64,000 nucleotides of DNA from Pelomonas aquatica. Lineage in GTDB: Bacteria; Pseudomonadota; Gammaproteobacteria; Burkholderiales; Burkholderiaceae_C. The notes under the pieces are model-generated. The model was not told the DNA's origin. It saw only the letters and a list, made by a program, of their open reading frames with translations, and did not search any database. Position numbers and translations under genes: made by a program. The stretch lies in contig NZ_JAPPUW010000002.1 of NCBI RefSeq assembly GCF_026712205.1, positions 221,750 through 285,749 on the forward strand, in the 5' to 3' direction. Of the stretch, positions 18,261 to 28,368 are shown piece after piece (the stretch's first letter is position 1; each line of letters starts with the position of its first letter).

Positions 18261-19531
18261 CGGCGGGGATTTTCGGTCATTGCGGCTTGTCCATCGGCAC
18301 CGGGCCGCGACAAGGCCTCGATGAAACGGGCCGCCAGCACGGGGTAGGCATGGTGGGCCATCGCGAACGCGCGGCCGCGCTCGCCCATCGCGGCGCGCTG
18401 CTGCGGTGGCAGGGCCGCGAGTTGCAGCAAGCCCTGGGCGACCGCATCGGCGTCCTCAGGCGGCACGGTCAGGCCGGCGCCGGCCTCGGCCACGGGATCG
18501 TTGCCGGCCTCGACCGAATGCAGCACCGCGCGGCCGGCCATCAGGTAGTCGATGAGCTTGTTGGGCGCGATGCCGAAGCGGTAGATGGGCGTGCGCTGCC
18601 AGCCGATGTAGGCGATGTCGAAGCGGCTCAGCAGCGTCGGGATCTGGGCCTTGGGGATGGGCGCGAAGAAGCGGACGTTCTTCAACCCTTCTGCCTCCGC
18701 ACGCTGGGCCAGGCGCAGCGCCTCGTGGCCGCTGCCCACCAGCACGAAGCTCAACGGCGCATGCTTGAGCCGGGCTGCGGCGTCCAGCAGCACGTCCAGC
18801 GCATTCGGCAGGCCCATGGAGCCGGCATAGCCGACGACGATGCGGCCGGCCGCGTGCTCGGCGTCGAGATGGGCCGCCAGCGTCGCACCCAGGGGCGTGG
18901 GCTCGCCGCCCCATTCCTCGGGCGCGAAGCCGTTGGGCACGATGTGCAGCTTGGCGCAATCCAGGCCCCGGGACGCCATGTGCTCGTGCACGCAGGGCAG
19001 CATGGAGACGACGACGTCGGCGTCGCGGTAGGCGTCGGCCTCGGCCTTGCCGCACAGCATCGCGAAGGGATGGCGGGGCGACATGCCGGACAGCTCGATC
19101 AGCGACAGCGGCCAGAGGTCGTGCACCTCGTAGACCAGCCTGGCCTTGGCGAGCCGGGCCAGCTTGCGCGCGACCCAGACGTCCATCGGGTAGGTGCTGG
19201 AGGCGATGACGGCGTCGGGCCTGAACTCGCGCGTCAGCCGCCAGGCATCGGCGCGCAGCTGGCGCAGGAAGGACAGGATGTTGCGCAGGCGGCCGACGCC
19301 GTTGCCCTGGTAGGCGGGCGTGGGCAGCCAGCGGTAGCGGATGCCGTCGATGAACTCTTCGCGCGGCTCGGCGCCGATCTCGGGTTGCACGGCCCGCACA
19401 TGCGAGTGGCTGGCCGCGACGATGGTGACCTCATGCCCCGCCCTGACCCATTCGCGGGCCAGGTAATAGGGGCGGAACTCCATGCCGTGGCGGGGCGAGC
19501 CGGCGTAGTGGTTGACGAGCAGCAGTTTCAT
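18257..19531 (-). CDS. GT4 glycosyltransferase, WbuB-like
   Basis: 424-residue GT-B enzyme. The N-terminal segment [19 protein letters not shown] is the signature of the WbuB-type L-fucosamine transferase subgroup. The donor half shows [21 protein letters not shown] and the variant tail motif [21 protein letters not shown] in place of a canonical E-x7-E. It probably adds the second sugar to the undecaprenyl-linked primer. Four-base overlaps at both ends place it in the same transcript as its neighbours. Confidence 0.88.
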   Translation of the reverse strand: MKLLLVNHYAGSPRHGMEFRPYYLAREWVRAGHEVTIVAASHSHVRAVQPEIGAEPREEFIDGIRYRWLPTPAYQGNGVGRLRNILSFLRQLRADAWRLTREFRPDAVIASSTYPMDVWVARKLARLAKARLVYEVHDLWPLSLIELSGMSPRHPFAMLCGKAEADAYRDADVVVSMLPCVHEHMASRGLDCAKLHIVPNGFAPEEWGGEPTPLGATLAAHLDAEHAAGRIVVGYAGSMGLPNALDVLLDAAARLKHAPLSFVLVGSGHEALRLAQRAEAEGLKNVRFFAPIPKAQIPTLLSRFDIAYIGWQRTPIYRFGIAPNKLIDYLMAGRAVLHSVEAGNDPVAEAGAGLTVPPEDADAVAQGLLQLAALPPQQRAAMGERGRAFAMAHHAYPVLAARFIEALSRPGADGQAAMTENPRR

Positions 19532-20625
19532 GCGGGCGCCAGCTCCTTGAGCCGGGTCAGGAAGCGCTGGACGTGCGGCTCGAACAGGCCGTTCGCGGCG
19601 ACCCAGTCGCGGTTGCCGCGCGCCAGCACGGCGCTGTCCAGCATGGCCATGCGCGCGGGCAGGTCGTCGAGCGAGCCGACGATGAGGCCGCGCGCCCCAT
19701 CACTTTCAGGGGGGCCGATCAACTCGCGGTTGGCGGGCAGCTCGGACAGCAGCGGCACGCAGCCATGGGCCATCGCTTCGAGCACCGAGACCGACACGGA
19801 ATCGCTCTGCGGCAGGCTCAGGAACCAGGTCGAACGGGCATAGTGGGCGGCCTGGGCGGCAGCGTCCAGGCGGCCGACGAAGCTGACCTTGTCCGCCAGG
19901 CCGCGGGCGGCGACATCGGCTTCCAGCGCCGCGCGCAGCGAGCCGTCATTGGCGATAACGAGACGCGCCTCGGGCTGGGCCGCGGCGATGCGCGCAAATG
20001 CTTCGATGACGAGCTGCGGCCGGTAGATAGTCTCCAGGCCGCGGTTCGCGAAGCACAGCCAGGGCTGCTTCTTCGCGTTCTGCCTGGGCATGGCTTCGAG
20101 GCCGAAGGGGAAGGTCATGACCTCGCCGGCACCCAGCTCGCGCATGCGCTCGGTCATGAAGACCGAGTCCGAGGTCGTGATCGCGCAGTTGCGCAGCACC
20201 TTCTTCGTCATCCAGCGCCAGGCACCGCCGCGCTGCGGCGTCACGAGGATGTCGCTGCCCCAGGCCGAGCCGGCGATCTGGGCGCGCAGCCGCCAGCCGA
20301 GCTTGGCCGCCCAGGCCAGCGTGCCGTGCGACGTCAGGTAGTGGGCATGCAGCCAATCGGCGTCGGTTTCCGCCAGCCAGGCGCCGACCTTGGGCAGTTG
20401 CTTGACCAGCGCGAAATTGCCGCCGCCGTGGTCGGGCGACGTGTTCAGGGCCAGCCGGCGCGCGTCCGGCAGCAGCTGTTGGAACTCGGGCAGGAAGCCG
20501 CGCGAGGAGATGGCGTGCAACTGCACGCGGGGCTGCAGCGCGCGGGCCCACTTCAGCAGATGGGGGCTTTCGCCGTCGCCTATGAGGACAAGTTTGAGAC
20601 CGCCCGACAGCCCAGCGCGGCTCAT
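19528..20625 (-). CDS. GT4-family glycosyltransferase
   Basis: 365-residue GT-B glycosyltransferase: N-terminal LKLVLIGDGESPHLLKWARAL, DWLHAHYLTSHGTLA, and a donor domain with ANRGLETIYRPQLVIEAF, IANDGSLRAALE, VSFVGRLD and the region SVSVLEAMAHGCVPLLSELPANREL carrying the conserved glutamates. A role in repeat-unit assembly is indicated by its position between an acetyltransferase gene and the WbuB-like gene, overlapping both by four bases. The sugars are unknown. Confidence 0.85.
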   Translation of the reverse strand: MSRAGLSGGLKLVLIGDGESPHLLKWARALQPRVQLHAISSRGFLPEFQQLLPDARRLALNTSPDHGGGNFALVKQLPKVGAWLAETDADWLHAHYLTSHGTLAWAAKLGWRLRAQIAGSAWGSDILVTPQRGGAWRWMTKKVLRNCAITTSDSVFMTERMRELGAGEVMTFPFGLEAMPRQNAKKQPWLCFANRGLETIYRPQLVIEAFARIAAAQPEARLVIANDGSLRAALEADVAARGLADKVSFVGRLDAAAQAAHYARSTWFLSLPQSDSVSVSVLEAMAHGCVPLLSELPANRELIGPPESDGARGLIVGSLDDLPARMAMLDSAVLARGNRDWVAANGLFEPHVQRFLTRLKELAPA

Positions 20626-21218
20626 GTCGGCAGTTCCCCGGCCCAGCCTTGGTAATGCATCGCCAGCTCCGGGTGCTGGCGCAGCAGCGCTGCGTCTTTG
20701 CGACGAGTGTCTCCCACCACCTTGGCCGGCTGTCCAGCGAGGATGGCGTAGTCGGGGAACTCCCCCTGCACCAGGCTATAGGCCGACACAAGCGTGCCCT
20801 TGCCCAGTCGAGTGCCCGGCAGCAGAGTCGCGTGCGCACCAACGAAGCTGTAGGGCCCGATGTCGACAGGTGCCTCGAAGTAGGCCACCTTGTCGGCCTC
20901 ACTGACGTACGCGCGGCCATACAGCCGGATCGCCGCATGGCTGGAATGGGTAAAGATCCCTGTGAAAAAGCCGATCTGACAGCCCTCGCCGATGCGCAGG
21001 CCAAAGGTGGCGTCGAGCACGCTGAAATGCCCGATGAAGACGTGATCCCCCACCTCCAGGCGTTCCGGGGCGAATACCGCAGTGCTGTTGCTGAGCCTCG
21101 TGTTCGGGAGGAACTCCCCGTCACCGCAAACGAAGCCGTAGACCATGCGCGGCCCCCAGAGTCTCGACAACAAGCGCTTTAGGCGCTGCCAGGCGCGGCG
21201 GGCCAAGCTTGCTTTCAC
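20622..21218 (-). CDS. Hexapeptide-repeat (LbetaH) acyltransferase
   Basis: 198 residues starting from GTG at 21218, with GGAGG six bases upstream; this start gives a GTGA four-base overlap with the flippase stop. Hexapeptide turns run from about residue 50 (VFAPERLEVGDHVFIGHFSV) to about 170 (LLPGTRLGKGTLVSAYSLV, then AILAGQPAKVVG), the layout of O- or N-acetyltransferases that decorate polysaccharides. A histidine in IFTHSSHAAI may be the catalytic base. Acceptor unknown. Confidence 0.82.
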   Translation of the reverse strand: MKASLARRAWQRLKRLLSRLWGPRMVYGFVCGDGEFLPNTRLSNSTAVFAPERLEVGDHVFIGHFSVLDATFGLRIGEGCQIGFFTGIFTHSSHAAIRLYGRAYVSEADKVAYFEAPVDIGPYSFVGAHATLLPGTRLGKGTLVSAYSLVQGEFPDYAILAGQPAKVVGDTRRKDAALLRQHPELAMHYQGWAGELPT

Positions 21219-22441
21219 TGAATATCCTCCCGAAGAGGGGCTCGCCGCAGCAGGCCCCAGAAGAAGTAGCCGAAATAGCAGGCCGTCGCCGCGGACACGC
21301 CCCATCCCGCACCCAGCAACCCACCCCAGTGCAGCCCGAGTGCCAGGCCCGCCACAAAGACGAGCTGCCCCACCAGCACCAGTTTCAGCGCCCAGGCTTG
21401 AAGCCCCCAGGCCATGGGCACGACGGCCAGGGGGGCGGCCACGAAATGCAACGCAATATAGGGCGACAGGGCCCTCGCCAAGTGACCTGCGTCGCGCCAG
21501 GCCGGACCGAAGGCAGCTTCGAACAGCCAAGGCCCGCCCAGTCCCAACACCGCAAGCAGCCCCACTGCCAGCAGCGCCAGCAGCCGCATGCTGCGCAGCA
21601 CCAGACGCCTGGCCTCGCCCGGCTGTTGCGCACGGGTCAACTGCGGGTAAAGCGTTTGCGACAGGGCCCCACCGATCAGGCTGGCCGGCGCTTTCAGATA
21701 GCGCAAGGCCAAGGCCCAGAGGCCGGCGGATGAGTCACTCAGCGCGGCGGCCAGCAGCGCCAGGGCAAGGGTGTCCTGCAACGCGCCGGCAAATGCGTGG
21801 GGGGTGTTGAGCAACGGGAAATCGCGATGTTTCCAGGCCATCTCCCGCATGGGCTGAGGCGCGAACAAACCGCGCCACCCTCCTAGCGGCGCCGGCCGTG
21901 CCTGCAACGCAGCGGCGGCGGCCGTGGCCAGCGTGGCGCCACCGATCAGCCCCCAGGGCCCAGCGTGCATCAGCCCCAGGCCCACCTGGGCAACAGCCGC
22001 GCCCCCCCACTGCAGCACCCGCCCCCAGGCCAGCACCGCGAAGCGCCCAGCGCGCGCAGCCCACTGGGCCAGGGCTTGGCTGGCTGCGGCGGCCAGCACG
22101 GCCAGCGGCAGCGCAACGGCAACCGAAATGCCCGCCCACAACATCCAGGCCCCGCCAACGAGGATGGCCAGCCCCGTCACGGCCAGCAGCACGCGCAGGC
22201 ACAGCGCCAGCAGCGCGGCAGCGCCCGCTTCGTCCGTCTCCATCGCCAGCGCGAACTCGTAGCGCGCGCAGCCGACGACGGCCAGGTTGCTGGCCACGCT
22301 CCAGACGAGGGAGAACTGTCCGTACTCGGCCGGCGTGTACAGACGCGCGATCCAGGGGCCCAGCAAAAGGGGCAGAGCCTGGGCCAGCGCGCTGCCGGCA
22401 AGCAGGGTGAGGGTGGCGCGCGTCAGGCTGGTGGAGGTCAT
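21215..22441 (-). CDS. Second Wzx-type flippase / polysaccharide transporter
   Basis: 408-residue, very hydrophobic MOP-superfamily protein with about 12 helices; the N terminus [28 protein letters not shown] is typical of O-antigen flippases. It begins the right, minus-strand block, 43 bases from the divergent lysS start, and shares GTGA with the next gene. It is GC-rich like the host background and does not look like a duplicate of the flippase at 6416-7684. Confidence 0.85.
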   Translation of the reverse strand: MTSTSLTRATLTLLAGSALAQALPLLLGPWIARLYTPAEYGQFSLVWSVASNLAVVGCARYEFALAMETDEAGAAALLALCLRVLLAVTGLAILVGGAWMLWAGISVAVALPLAVLAAAASQALAQWAARAGRFAVLAWGRVLQWGGAAVAQVGLGLMHAGPWGLIGGATLATAAAAALQARPAPLGGWRGLFAPQPMREMAWKHRDFPLLNTPHAFAGALQDTLALALLAAALSDSSAGLWALALRYLKAPASLIGGALSQTLYPQLTRAQQPGEARRLVLRSMRLLALLAVGLLAVLGLGGPWLFEAAFGPAWRDAGHLARALSPYIALHFVAAPLAVVPMAWGLQAWALKLVLVGQLVFVAGLALGLHWGGLLGAGWGVSAATACYFGYFFWGLLRRAPLREDIQ

Positions 22442-22455
22442 GGGGCGGGCGATTC

Positions 22456-22461
22456 TAAAAT
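22456..22461 (+). promoter_or_regulatory. Likely -10 element of lysS
   Basis: TAAAAT lies in CTAAAATCGC (22455-22464), 24 bases before the lysS ATG, in the 43-base divergent gap. The same decamer occurs in front of ychF. No clear -35 box accompanies it. Confidence 0.4.
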
Positions 22462-22484
22462 CGCCGGTTCGACCAAGGCCCGCA

Positions 22485-24002
22485 ATGACTCAAGCCACAC
22501 CCTCCCCCGCCCTCCCCGCCCAGGCTGACGATAACCAACTGATCGCCGAGCGCCGCGAAAAACTGGCCGCGCTGCGGGCCGCAACGGCGGTGCCCTTTCC
22601 CAACGACTTCAAGCCCCAGCACCGCGCGGCGCCGCTGCAGGCGCAGTATGGCGACGTGCCCAACGAGGAACTGGAGCCCCAGGCCGTCAAGGTCAGCGTG
22701 GCCGGCCGCATGATGCTCAAGCGCGTGATGGGCAAGGCGAGCTTCTGCACGCTGCAGGACGCCACCGGCCGCATACAGCTGCGCGTGACCGTCGACAACG
22801 TCGGCGCCGAGGTCTACGACGCCTTCAAGCACTGGGACCTGGGCGACATCCTCGGCGGCGAAGGCGTGCTGATGAAGACCAAGACCGGCGAGCTGACGGT
22901 CACCGTCACGACGCTGCGCCTGCTGACCAAGAGCCTGCGCCCGCTGCCGGACAAGTTCCACGGCATGACCGACCAGGAGCAGAAATACCGCCAGCGCTAT
23001 GTCGACCTGATCACCGACGAGGACGCCCGCAAGCGCTTCGTCGCGCGCAGCCAGGGCGTGTCGGCCATCCGCAGCTTCATGGTGGAGCACGGCTTCCTGG
23101 AGGTGGAGACGCCCATGCTCCATCCCATCCCCGGCGGCGCCAACGCCAAGCCCTTCACCACCCACCACAACGCGCTGGACCAGCAGATGTTCCTGCGCAT
23201 CGCGCCCGAGCTCTACCTGAAGCGGCTGGTGGTGGGCGGCTTCGAGCGCGTGTTCGAGATCAACCGCAACTTCCGCAACGAAGGCATCTCGGTGCGCCAC
23301 AACCCCGAGTTCACGATGATGGAGTTCTATGCGGCCTACTGGACTCATCACGACATCATGGACTTCACCGAGGCCGTGCTGCGCCACGCCGCCATCGCCG
23401 CGACCGGCAGCGCCGCGCTGACCTATGCCGGCAAGCCCGTGGCGCTGGACAAGCCCTTCGCCCGCCTGTCGGTGCGCGACTCGCTGATCCGGTTCGCCGG
23501 CCTGACCGGTGAAGAGGCCGACAACCCCGACGTGCTGCGCGCGAAGATCGTCGCCGCCGGCGAGGACGCCCCTGCCCGCTGGAGCCTGGCTGAGCTGCAG
23601 TTCGGCCTGTTCGAGGCCGTCGTCGAGGAGAAGCTCTGGGAGCCCACCTTCATCATCGACTACCCCGTCGAGGTCTCGCCGCTGGCCCGCGCGTCCGACG
23701 CCAATCCCAAGATCACCGAGCGCTTCGAGCTCTTCATCACCGGCCGCGAGTACGCCAACGGCTTCTCCGAGCTGAACGACGCCGAGGACCAGGCCGCCCG
23801 CTTCCAGGCCCAGGTGGCCAACAAGGATGCCGGCGACGAGGAGGCGATGTTCTTCGACGCCGACTTCATCCGCGCGCTGGAATACGGAATGCCCCCGACC
23901 GGCGGCTGCGGCATCGGCATCGACCGGTTGATGATGCTGATCACCGATTCGCCGTCGATCCGCGACGTGATCCTGTTCCCCGCGCTGAGGCGCGAGGCCT
24001 GA
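22485..24002 (+). CDS. lysS: Lysyl-tRNA synthetase, class II
   Basis: 505-residue cytoplasmic enzyme charging tRNA-Lys. The ATG at 22485 ([13 protein letters not shown]) is chosen over upstream in-frame starts, which would lie inside the divergent flippase gene. An N-terminal OB-fold anticodon-binding domain (about 60-150, [19 protein letters not shown]) is followed by a class II core with motif 2 ([20 protein letters not shown]) and motif 3 ([15 protein letters not shown]). Length matches the family. Its stop abuts the convergent ABC-transporter gene with no gap. Confidence 0.97.
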   Translation: MTQATPSPALPAQADDNQLIAERREKLAALRAATAVPFPNDFKPQHRAAPLQAQYGDVPNEELEPQAVKVSVAGRMMLKRVMGKASFCTLQDATGRIQLRVTVDNVGAEVYDAFKHWDLGDILGGEGVLMKTKTGELTVTVTTLRLLTKSLRPLPDKFHGMTDQEQKYRQRYVDLITDEDARKRFVARSQGVSAIRSFMVEHGFLEVETPMLHPIPGGANAKPFTTHHNALDQQMFLRIAPELYLKRLVVGGFERVFEINRNFRNEGISVRHNPEFTMMEFYAAYWTHHDIMDFTEAVLRHAAIAATGSAALTYAGKPVALDKPFARLSVRDSLIRFAGLTGEEADNPDVLRAKIVAAGEDAPARWSLAELQFGLFEAVVEEKLWEPTFIIDYPVEVSPLARASDANPKITERFELFITGREYANGFSELNDAEDQAARFQAQVANKDAGDEEAMFFDADFIRALEYGMPPTGGCGIGIDRLMMLITDSPSIRDVILFPALRREA

Positions 24003-24746
24003 TCAACGCGCGGGCGCCTTGCCCGCGATGATCATCGCCAGCACTTCATCCTCCGTCACCGCGGCCGTCTGCGTCACCCCGACCAGTCGGCCGTTCTTCA
24101 TGACGGCAAGCCGGTCCGACAGCGCGAACACGTCCGGCATGTCGTGCGTGACGAGCAGGATGCCGACGCCCTCGGCGCTGAGGCGGCGGATCAGGTCGTG
24201 CACCATCGCCGTCTCGGCGGGGCCGAGGGCCGCGCAGGGCTCGTCCATGATGAGGACGCGGGCCTTGAACTGCAGGGCCCTCGCGATCGCGACGACCTGG
24301 CGCTGGCCGCCGGACAGGGACATCACCGGGTCGGCGATGTTCCTGAAGTTGGGGTTGAGCCGCGCGAACAGCGGCACGGCGGCGGCGCGCATCGCGGCGT
24401 CGTCGAGCAGGCCGAAGCGGGTGCGCAGCTCGCGGCCGAGGAAGAGGTTGGCGACCGAGTCGAGGTTGTCGGCCAGGGCCAGCTTCTGGTGGATGGTCTC
24501 GAGGCCGGCGGCGCGCGAATCGGCCGGGCTCGCGAACCTCACGGGCAGGCCGTCGAGCCGCAGCTCGCCGCCGTCGAAAGGCAGCGCGCCGGCCAGCATC
24601 TGCATCAGCGTGGACTTGCCGGCGCCGTTGTGGCCCAGCACGGCCAGCACCTCGCCGGGCGCCAGGCTCAGGGACACGCCGTCGACCGCGTGCACGCCGC
24701 CAAAGGATTTGCGCGCCTCGCGCACTTCAAGGAGGGGTTCGGTCAT
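24003..24746 (-). CDS. Sugar ABC transporter ATP-binding protein (XylG-like, single domain)
   Basis: 247-residue ABC ATPase energising the permease encoded upstream. Walker A is GHNGAGKST, the signature LSGGQRQVVAIARAL, and Walker B VLIMDEPCAALGP, where cysteine stands in the place of the usual threonine/serine after DEP. Classical XylG has two ABC domains (about 510 residues); this one has one, presumably acting as a homodimer. It overlaps the permease gene by four bases and is third in a binding protein-permease-ATPase operon. Confidence 0.9.
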   Translation of the reverse strand: MTEPLLEVREARKSFGGVHAVDGVSLSLAPGEVLAVLGHNGAGKSTLMQMLAGALPFDGGELRLDGLPVRFASPADSRAAGLETIHQKLALADNLDSVANLFLGRELRTRFGLLDDAAMRAAAVPLFARLNPNFRNIADPVMSLSGGQRQVVAIARALQFKARVLIMDEPCAALGPAETAMVHDLIRRLSAEGVGILLVTHDMPDVFALSDRLAVMKNGRLVGVTQTAAVTEDEVLAMIIAGKAPAR

Positions 24747-25885
24747 TTCTGCACCACGCGATCGAACACCACGGCCGCCACCAGCACCTGGCCCAGCACG
24801 ACCATGCGCCAGCCGATGCCGACGTCGGTCAGCAGCAGGCCGCTGTCGATGCTCTGGATGATGAGGGCGCCCAGTACCGTGCCGCCCACGCTGCCGCTAC
24901 CGCCGGACAGGGAGACGCCGCCGATGACGGCCGCCGCGATGACGGTCAGCTCCATGCCGGTGCCCATCGAGTTCGTGCCCGCGTTCAGGCGCGCCACCGC
25001 GACCACGGCGGCCAGCGCCACCAGCGCCGCCAGCAGCAGGTTGAGCTGGATCATCACGCGCCGCACCGGAATGCCGGCCAGGCGCGCCGCATCGGGGTTG
25101 CCGCCGATGGCATAGACGTAGCGGCCGAAGCGCGTGTGCCTGGCGATGAAGCCCAGCAGCAGCACGACCGCAACCCAGATGACCAGCGGCAGCGGCAGGC
25201 CCTGGCCCTGCTCCTGGCCTTCGATCTTGTAGGCGTTGAAGACGGCGACCGCGGCCAGCACGGCAAGCGCCGACAGGCCGCCCTTCAGCAGCTCATGCCT
25301 GAGGTCGCCCGGCACGGCGCCCGCCCGCTCCTGCGCGCAGCGCTGCACCAACTGCCAGCCCCACAGCAGCAGCACCAGCACCATGCCCAGCAGCCAGCTG
25401 CCGCGCTCGCCCAGCGAACCGTCGATGCCGCCGCCCAGGGCCAGCAGCCAGGGCTCGCTGACGGGCTGGGTCTTGCCGTCGGCGATCAAAAAGGCCACGC
25501 CGCGCAGCGACACCAGGCCGCCCAGCGTGACGACGAAGGACGGGATGCCGATGACTGCCGCCAGCCAGCCCTGGAACAGCCCCACCGCCAGCGCCAGGCC
25601 CAGGCCCGCGCACAGCGAGGCCGCGACGGACCAGCCCTGCGTGTATTGCAGCCAGGCCATCAGCACGCCGACGGCGCCGAGCAGCGAACCCACTGCCAGG
25701 TCGATCTGGCGCGCGACGATGACCAGGGCCATGCCGCTGGCGACGATGCCGACGACCGCCGTCTGCTGGACGATGTTGTAGAAGTTCTCCGCGGTCAGAA
25801 AGCTGCCGGTGAGCAGGTGGAAGCCGATGGCGATGGCCACCAGCACGGCCGCCATCACGGCGAGCCGCCGGGCCTGGGCGCTCAC
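24743..25885 (-). CDS. xylH: Sugar ABC transporter permease (XylH-like)
   Basis: 380-residue inner-membrane permease of the BPD_transp_2 family with about ten helices. Aligned by eye with E. coli XylH, it keeps [78 protein letters not shown] and [16 protein letters not shown]. The long hydrophilic stretch mid-protein is also a XylH feature. It lies between the binding-protein and ATPase genes, with four-base overlaps on both sides. Confidence 0.9.
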   Translation of the reverse strand: MSAQARRLAVMAAVLVAIAIGFHLLTGSFLTAENFYNIVQQTAVVGIVASGMALVIVARQIDLAVGSLLGAVGVLMAWLQYTQGWSVAASLCAGLGLALAVGLFQGWLAAVIGIPSFVVTLGGLVSLRGVAFLIADGKTQPVSEPWLLALGGGIDGSLGERGSWLLGMVLVLLLWGWQLVQRCAQERAGAVPGDLRHELLKGGLSALAVLAAVAVFNAYKIEGQEQGQGLPLPLVIWVAVVLLLGFIARHTRFGRYVYAIGGNPDAARLAGIPVRRVMIQLNLLLAALVALAAVVAVARLNAGTNSMGTGMELTVIAAAVIGGVSLSGGSGSVGGTVLGALIIQSIDSGLLLTDVGIGWRMVVLGQVLVAAVVFDRVVQK

Positions 25886-26907
25886 TTGCAGGCCGCCGGT
25901 GCTTTTGAGCCGGCGACGCCCTTGCAGACCACCGCCTTGGGCACCCAGCCGGCGCCGATGACCTGGTCCAGGTTGGCCTGGGTGATGGCCACCGGCGCGA
26001 GGAACCTGGCCTGCAGCGTGAGCTTGCGCTCGCCGCCCGCCCAGGGCACGGCGCCGTCGACCTTCTGGCCGTTGGCCAGCTGCACGGCGGCATCGGCCGC
26101 CGCCTTGCCCAGTGCTCGCGAGTCCTTCCAGACCGACACGGTCTGCGTGCCCAGCGCGATGCGGTTCAGCGCCGCGTGATCGGCGTCCTGGCCGCTGACC
26201 GGCACGCCCTTGATGCCGCGGCCCGCCAGCGCCGCGATGGCACCGCCGGCCGTGCCGTCGTTGCTGGCCACGACCGCGTCCACGCCGCCCTTCAGGCGGG
26301 TCAGGATCTGCTCCATGTTCTTCTGCGCCGCCTCGGGCTTCCAGCCGTCGGTGTACTCCTCGGCGACGATCTTCACGTCGCCCTTCTTCACGGCATCGGC
26401 CAGCGCGTCCTGCTGGCCGGCGCGCAGGAAGTCGGCGTTCGGGTCGCTGGGCGAGCCCTTGATCATCACGAAGCGGCCTTGGGGCTTCACGGCCAGCACG
26501 GCCCTGGCCTGCAGGCGGCCGACTTCGCGGTTGTCGAAGCTCAGGTAGAAGACCTCGGGCGCCTCGATCAGGCGGTCATAGGCCACGACCGGCACCTTGC
26601 GGGCCTTGGCCTTGTTCAGCGCCGGCTGGATCGCGTCCTTGTCCATGGCCAGGATGACCAGCACCTTGGCGCCCTTGGCCAGCAGGGACTCGACGTCGGC
26701 AATCTGCTTCTCGGGCGAGCCGCCGGCATCGGCAGACACATAGCTGGCGCCCTGGCGGCCCAGCTCGGCCTTCATCGCGGCCTCGTCGGTCTTCCAGCGC
26801 TCCTCCTGGAAATTGGACCAGCTCACGCCGACCACGGGGCCGACCGCAAGCGCTTTCAACGAAGCCACCAGCAACACGCCGGCCGCCCACATCCTGTGCA
26901 TTCCCAT
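25882..26907 (-). CDS. xylF: Xylose-type periplasmic sugar-binding protein (XylF-like)
   Basis: 341-residue periplasmic binding protein with an N-terminal signal sequence ([16 protein letters not shown]). Segments match E. coli Xyl[107 protein letters not shown]. Ligand is therefore probably xylose or a close pentose. A GGAG ribosome-binding site precedes the ATG. No LacI- or AraC-type regulator gene is adjacent. Confidence 0.92.
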   Translation of the reverse strand: MGMHRMWAAGVLLVASLKALAVGPVVGVSWSNFQEERWKTDEAAMKAELGRQGASYVSADAGGSPEKQIADVESLLAKGAKVLVILAMDKDAIQPALNKAKARKVPVVAYDRLIEAPEVFYLSFDNREVGRLQARAVLAVKPQGRFVMIKGSPSDPNADFLRAGQQDALADAVKKGDVKIVAEEYTDGWKPEAAQKNMEQILTRLKGGVDAVVASNDGTAGGAIAALAGRGIKGVPVSGQDADHAALNRIALGTQTVSVWKDSRALGKAAADAAVQLANGQKVDGAVPWAGGERKLTLQARFLAPVAITQANLDQVIGAGWVPKAVVCKGVAGSKAPAACK

Positions 26908-26964
26908 CTTGTCTCCAATGCCCGGTTTTTTCTGTGGGCGGCGAATTCTAGGAAGGCGGGCAAC

Positions 26965-26991
26965 AAAAAGGCGATCCCGCGGGATCGCCTT
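26965..26991 (-). terminator. Intrinsic terminator of the DUF4148 gene
   Basis: A perfect 12-base-arm palindrome at 26968-26991 (AAGGCGATCCCG and its complement), read on the minus strand, is followed by TTTTTG. It sits 25 bases after the DUF4148 stop and 61 bases before the xylF start, insulating the transporter operon. Confidence 0.85.
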
Positions 26992-27015
26992 CCGTCGGTT
27001 TGAAACCGCTTTGTT

Positions 27016-27390
27016 TCAGCGGGCGGCCAGGCCGGTGACCGGGCGGCTGACGCGGGCCGGAAAATCGCCCAGTTCGCGGGCGGCGTTCTCGCCATGATCG
27101 GCAGCCAGCGCGGCGGCCGTCTTCGCGTCGACGCTGACCTCGCTCGGCTTGACGGTCAGCACGGCCTGGCGCGGCAGCTTGGTCGTCGCGATGGCAGCGG
27201 CCCTGGCGCTGGCGGGCGTGGTCACATCGACACCCTTTTCGCCCTGGATGGCGGCGAGTTCACCGCTGTCGCGGGCGGCGACCAGGTCGGCAATGACTTG
27301 CTCGCGGGTCAGCGGCACGCCGGTCTGGGCGGAGGCGGCGCCGGCGGCGACAAGGGCAACGGCGGCGAAGAGGGTGGACAGCTTGCTCAT
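27016..27390 (-). CDS. DUF4148-domain small secreted protein
   Basis: 124-residue protein with a signal peptide (MSKLSTLFAAVALVAAGAASA, cleavage before QTG). The mature N terminus LTREQVIADLVAARDSGELA is the DUF4148 core, common in Burkholderiales periplasmic proteins of unknown function. AAGGAG lies seven bases before the ATG. It is a single-gene transcript with its own terminator. The function is not known for the family. Confidence 0.85.
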   Translation of the reverse strand: MSKLSTLFAAVALVAAGAASAQTGVPLTREQVIADLVAARDSGELAAIQGEKGVDVTTPASARAAAIATTKLPRQAVLTVKPSEVSVDAKTAAALAADHGENAARELGDFPARVSRPVTGLAAR

Positions 27391-27515
27391 GACGGGCTCC
27401 TTCAGCTACTGGCAGGAACGTCCTGCTTAGGGTCATTTCGGACATCGCGACCGCGGTGTCCATGGCCTGAACTGTAGGCAGCCGATCTCAGTAGAAACAC
27501 CAGTCCAACGGGAAC

Positions 27516-27542
27516 TGACTATTCATTCAACGCAAATAGTCA
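27516..27542. repeat. Inverted repeat between the enoyl-CoA hydratase and DUF4148 genes
   Basis: Perfect 8-base arms TGACTATT (27516-27523) and AATAGTCA (27535-27542), 19 bases centre to centre, lie 126-152 bases upstream of the DUF4148 start and 38 bases after the hydratase stop. Spacing suits a dimeric regulator site; a weak terminator is the alternative, but no T-run follows on either strand. Confidence 0.4.
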
Positions 27543-27579
27543 CTCCAAACTCGTCACCGTTGTGCCACAAAACAGCTGT

Positions 27580-28368
27580 TCAGCGATGCTCGAAGTTCGG
27601 TGCGCGCTTGGCCAGGAAGGCCTCCATGCCCTCGCGCTGGTCGTGGCTGCCGAACAGCGCGTGGAAGTAGCGCCGCTCCACGGCGACACCGTCCGTCAGC
27701 GGGCCCTGGAAGGCCAGGTTCACCAGTTCCTTGATGAGCATGACCGAAGGACCGCTGAAGCCGTTGATGGTCTCGGCGGCGGCCAGGGCCTCTTCCAGCA
27801 GCTTGTCGGCCGGCACGACGCGCGACACCAGGCCGGCGCTCTCGGCTTCGGCGGCGGCCATCATGCGGGCGGTCAGCAGCATGTCCATGGCCTTGCTCTT
27901 GCCCACCGCGCGTGGCAGGCGCTGCGTGCCGCCGGCACCGGGCACGATGCCGAGCTTGATCTCGGGCTGGCCGAACTTGGCCGAGTCGGCGGCGATGATG
28001 AAGTCGCACATCATGGCCAGCTCGCAGCCGCCGCCGAGCGCGAAACCGGCCACCGCGGCGATGACGGGCTTGCGCACCTTCAGGATGGTCTCCCAGTTCT
28101 TGGAGATCAGGCCGCTCTTGAAGGCGGACGCGAAGGTGTGGGGCAGCATGGTCGGGATATCGGCACCGGCCGCGAAGGCGCGCTCGGAGCCGGTCAGCAC
28201 GATGCAGCCGATGCCGTCGTCGGCGTCGAAGGCCTGCAGCGCGGCGCCCATCTCGTCCATCAGCTGGTCGTTCAGCGCATTCAGCGCCTTGGGGCGGTTC
28301 AGCGTGATGAGGCCGGTCTTGCGCGGGCCGTCGCCGTGGACGGCGGTGATGATGCATTCGTAGCTCAT
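27580..28368 (-). CDS. Enoyl-CoA hydratase
   Basis: 262-residue crotonase-family enzyme hydrating trans-2-enoyl-CoA in fatty-acid or related beta-oxidation. The ATG at 28368 begins MSYECIITAV and overlaps the upstream stop as ATGA. Oxyanion-hole segments are RAFAAGADIPTM and GFALGGGCELAMMCD; the catalytic glutamates fit E at GCELAM and at QPEIKLGIVPGAGGTQRLPR. The length and both glutamates indicate a true hydratase. Coupled with a DUF3108 gene, which is an unusual partner. Confidence 0.93.
   Translation of the reverse strand: MSYECIITAVHGDGPRKTGLITLNRPKALNALNDQLMDEMGAALQAFDADDGIGCIVLTGSERAFAAGADIPTMLPHTFASAFKSGLISKNWETILKVRKPVIAAVAGFALGGGCELAMMCDFIIAADSAKFGQPEIKLGIVPGAGGTQRLPRAVGKSKAMDMLLTARMMAAAEAESAGLVSRVVPADKLLEEALAAAETINGFSGPSVMLIKELVNLAFQGPLTDGVAVERRYFHALFGSHDQREGMEAFLAKRAPNFEHR

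Noticed and set aside
26968..26991. Perfect palindrome upstream of xylF as a repressor operator
   Set aside because: The T-run on the minus strand and its place after the DUF4148 stop fit a terminator better.
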